A stretch of DNA of 64,000 nucleotides from CAWJLE01 sp963843645 (GTDB lineage: Bacteria > Chloroflexota > Anaerolineae > DAOTYC01). Shown piece after piece: positions 63,836 to 64,000 of this stretch (position 1 is the first letter of the stretch; each line of letters begins with the position of its first letter). The stretch is taken from contig CAWJLE010000003.1 in NCBI GenBank assembly GCA_963843645.1, forward strand, positions 1,984,001 to 2,048,000, read 5' to 3'. The translations under genes were made by a program, and so were the position numbers. The notes under the pieces were generated by a model that was not told the origin of the DNA, did not search any database, and saw nothing but the letters and a program-made list of their open reading frames with translations.

Positions 63836-64000
63836 TCAGCTGTACAGCGGAAACTTCGGTCCGTCAAGGTCGCACACTGCCGTCCGTCACCTGCTCCGCC
63901 ACCTCGGGACGATCGCCCTCGAAGATCGTGCGCGCGATCAGGCCACCGATCGTCGCGCATCTCGGGCTCCTTCATGCCGCGCGTGGTCAGCGCCGGCGTG
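63836..64000 (-). CDS. glyA: Serine hydroxymethyltransferase, C-terminal end only (frameshifts)
   Basis: The last 55 or so codons of a gene that continues beyond the right edge. TPALTTRGMKEPEM is the conserved C-terminal block of GlyA. After a frame change near 63955 it reads IGGLIARTIFEGDRPEVAEQ, and after another near 63875 DGPKFPLYS with a stop at 63836. GlyA interconverts serine and glycine and feeds one-carbon units to folate. PLP is its cofactor. Confidence 0.75.

Noticed and set aside
1..64000. tRNA, rRNA or other structured RNA genes
   Set aside because: I scanned for T-loop and acceptor-stem patterns and for rRNA signatures and found none that I could support.

Overview
This 64 kb window is a GC-rich bacterial chromosome segment. 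Its gene content fits Chloroflexota (Anaerolineae-like) best: cytoplasmic Ser/Thr kinases and FHA proteins, secreted WD40/PD40 propeller proteins with Thr/Pro linkers, an RRM-RGG protein, a liv operon that ends in a CBS-ACT gene, AddAB, pdxST, and many intergenic hairpin repeats. The window holds no rRNA or tRNA gene, so the phylum is inferred, not shown. Recognisable sigma70-type promoters (near-consensus -35 and TATAAT-like -10, usually 17 bp apart) precede many transcription units.

Layout. 0-2 kb: divergent start of a glycosyltransferase and a Wzx-type flippase. 2-13 kb: an acetyltransferase, a TIG-TM-FHA membrane protein, a K+-independent H+-pyrophosphatase (hppA), a secreted WD40 protein, an M23 endopeptidase, an aldo/keto reductase, a FabI/FabL-like reductase, and an RRM protein behind a leader with a terminator. 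13-20 kb: addA and addB on the minus strand. 20-26 kb: livKHMGF plus a CBS-ACT protein. 26-33 kb: an aminotransferase, a cytidylate-kinase-like protein, an S9 peptidase and a large PD40 protein. 33-38 kb: a 13-haem NapC/NirT cytochrome, a MntA-HepT toxin-antitoxin pair, deoC and a CARDB protein. 38.7-46.8 kb, plus strand: a divergent FtsH, a rhomboid, then kinase-propeller, PP2C phosphatase, J-domain-VWA protein, zinc-ribbon-FHA protein and a small unknown protein. 47.5-51.3 kb, minus strand: an overlapping operon of an APC transporter, a small membrane protein, a membrane-anchored UspA, a free-standing NIL domain and two TrkA/RCK proteins. 51.8-54.5 kb: a Thr/Pro-repeat PD40 protein, then 97-bp tandem repeats and an 86-bp inverted repeat. 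54.6-57.8 kb: a PdxR-like MocR regulator with palindromic operators, then pdxS and pdxT. 57.8-64 kb: PolX, a TtcA-like protein, an erythromycin-esterase-like protein, a phosphate acyltransferase, a small barrel protein, a phosphoesterase and the 3' end of glyA.

Two multigene modules stand out. One couples phosphorylation (kinase, phosphatase, FHA) to a J-domain-VWA fusion next to membrane proteolysis genes. The other looks like an APC-type transporter assembled with separate RCK, UspA and NIL subunits, possibly for K+ uptake. At least four families of hairpin repeats are scattered between genes, and one copy lies inside addB.

Many genes, above all between about 16 and 26 kb, are broken by single-base frameshifts although the protein sequence continues cleanly in another frame. 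Genes between about 31 and 56 kb are almost all intact. The pattern suggests uneven consensus quality more than gene decay, but sequence alone cannot decide.
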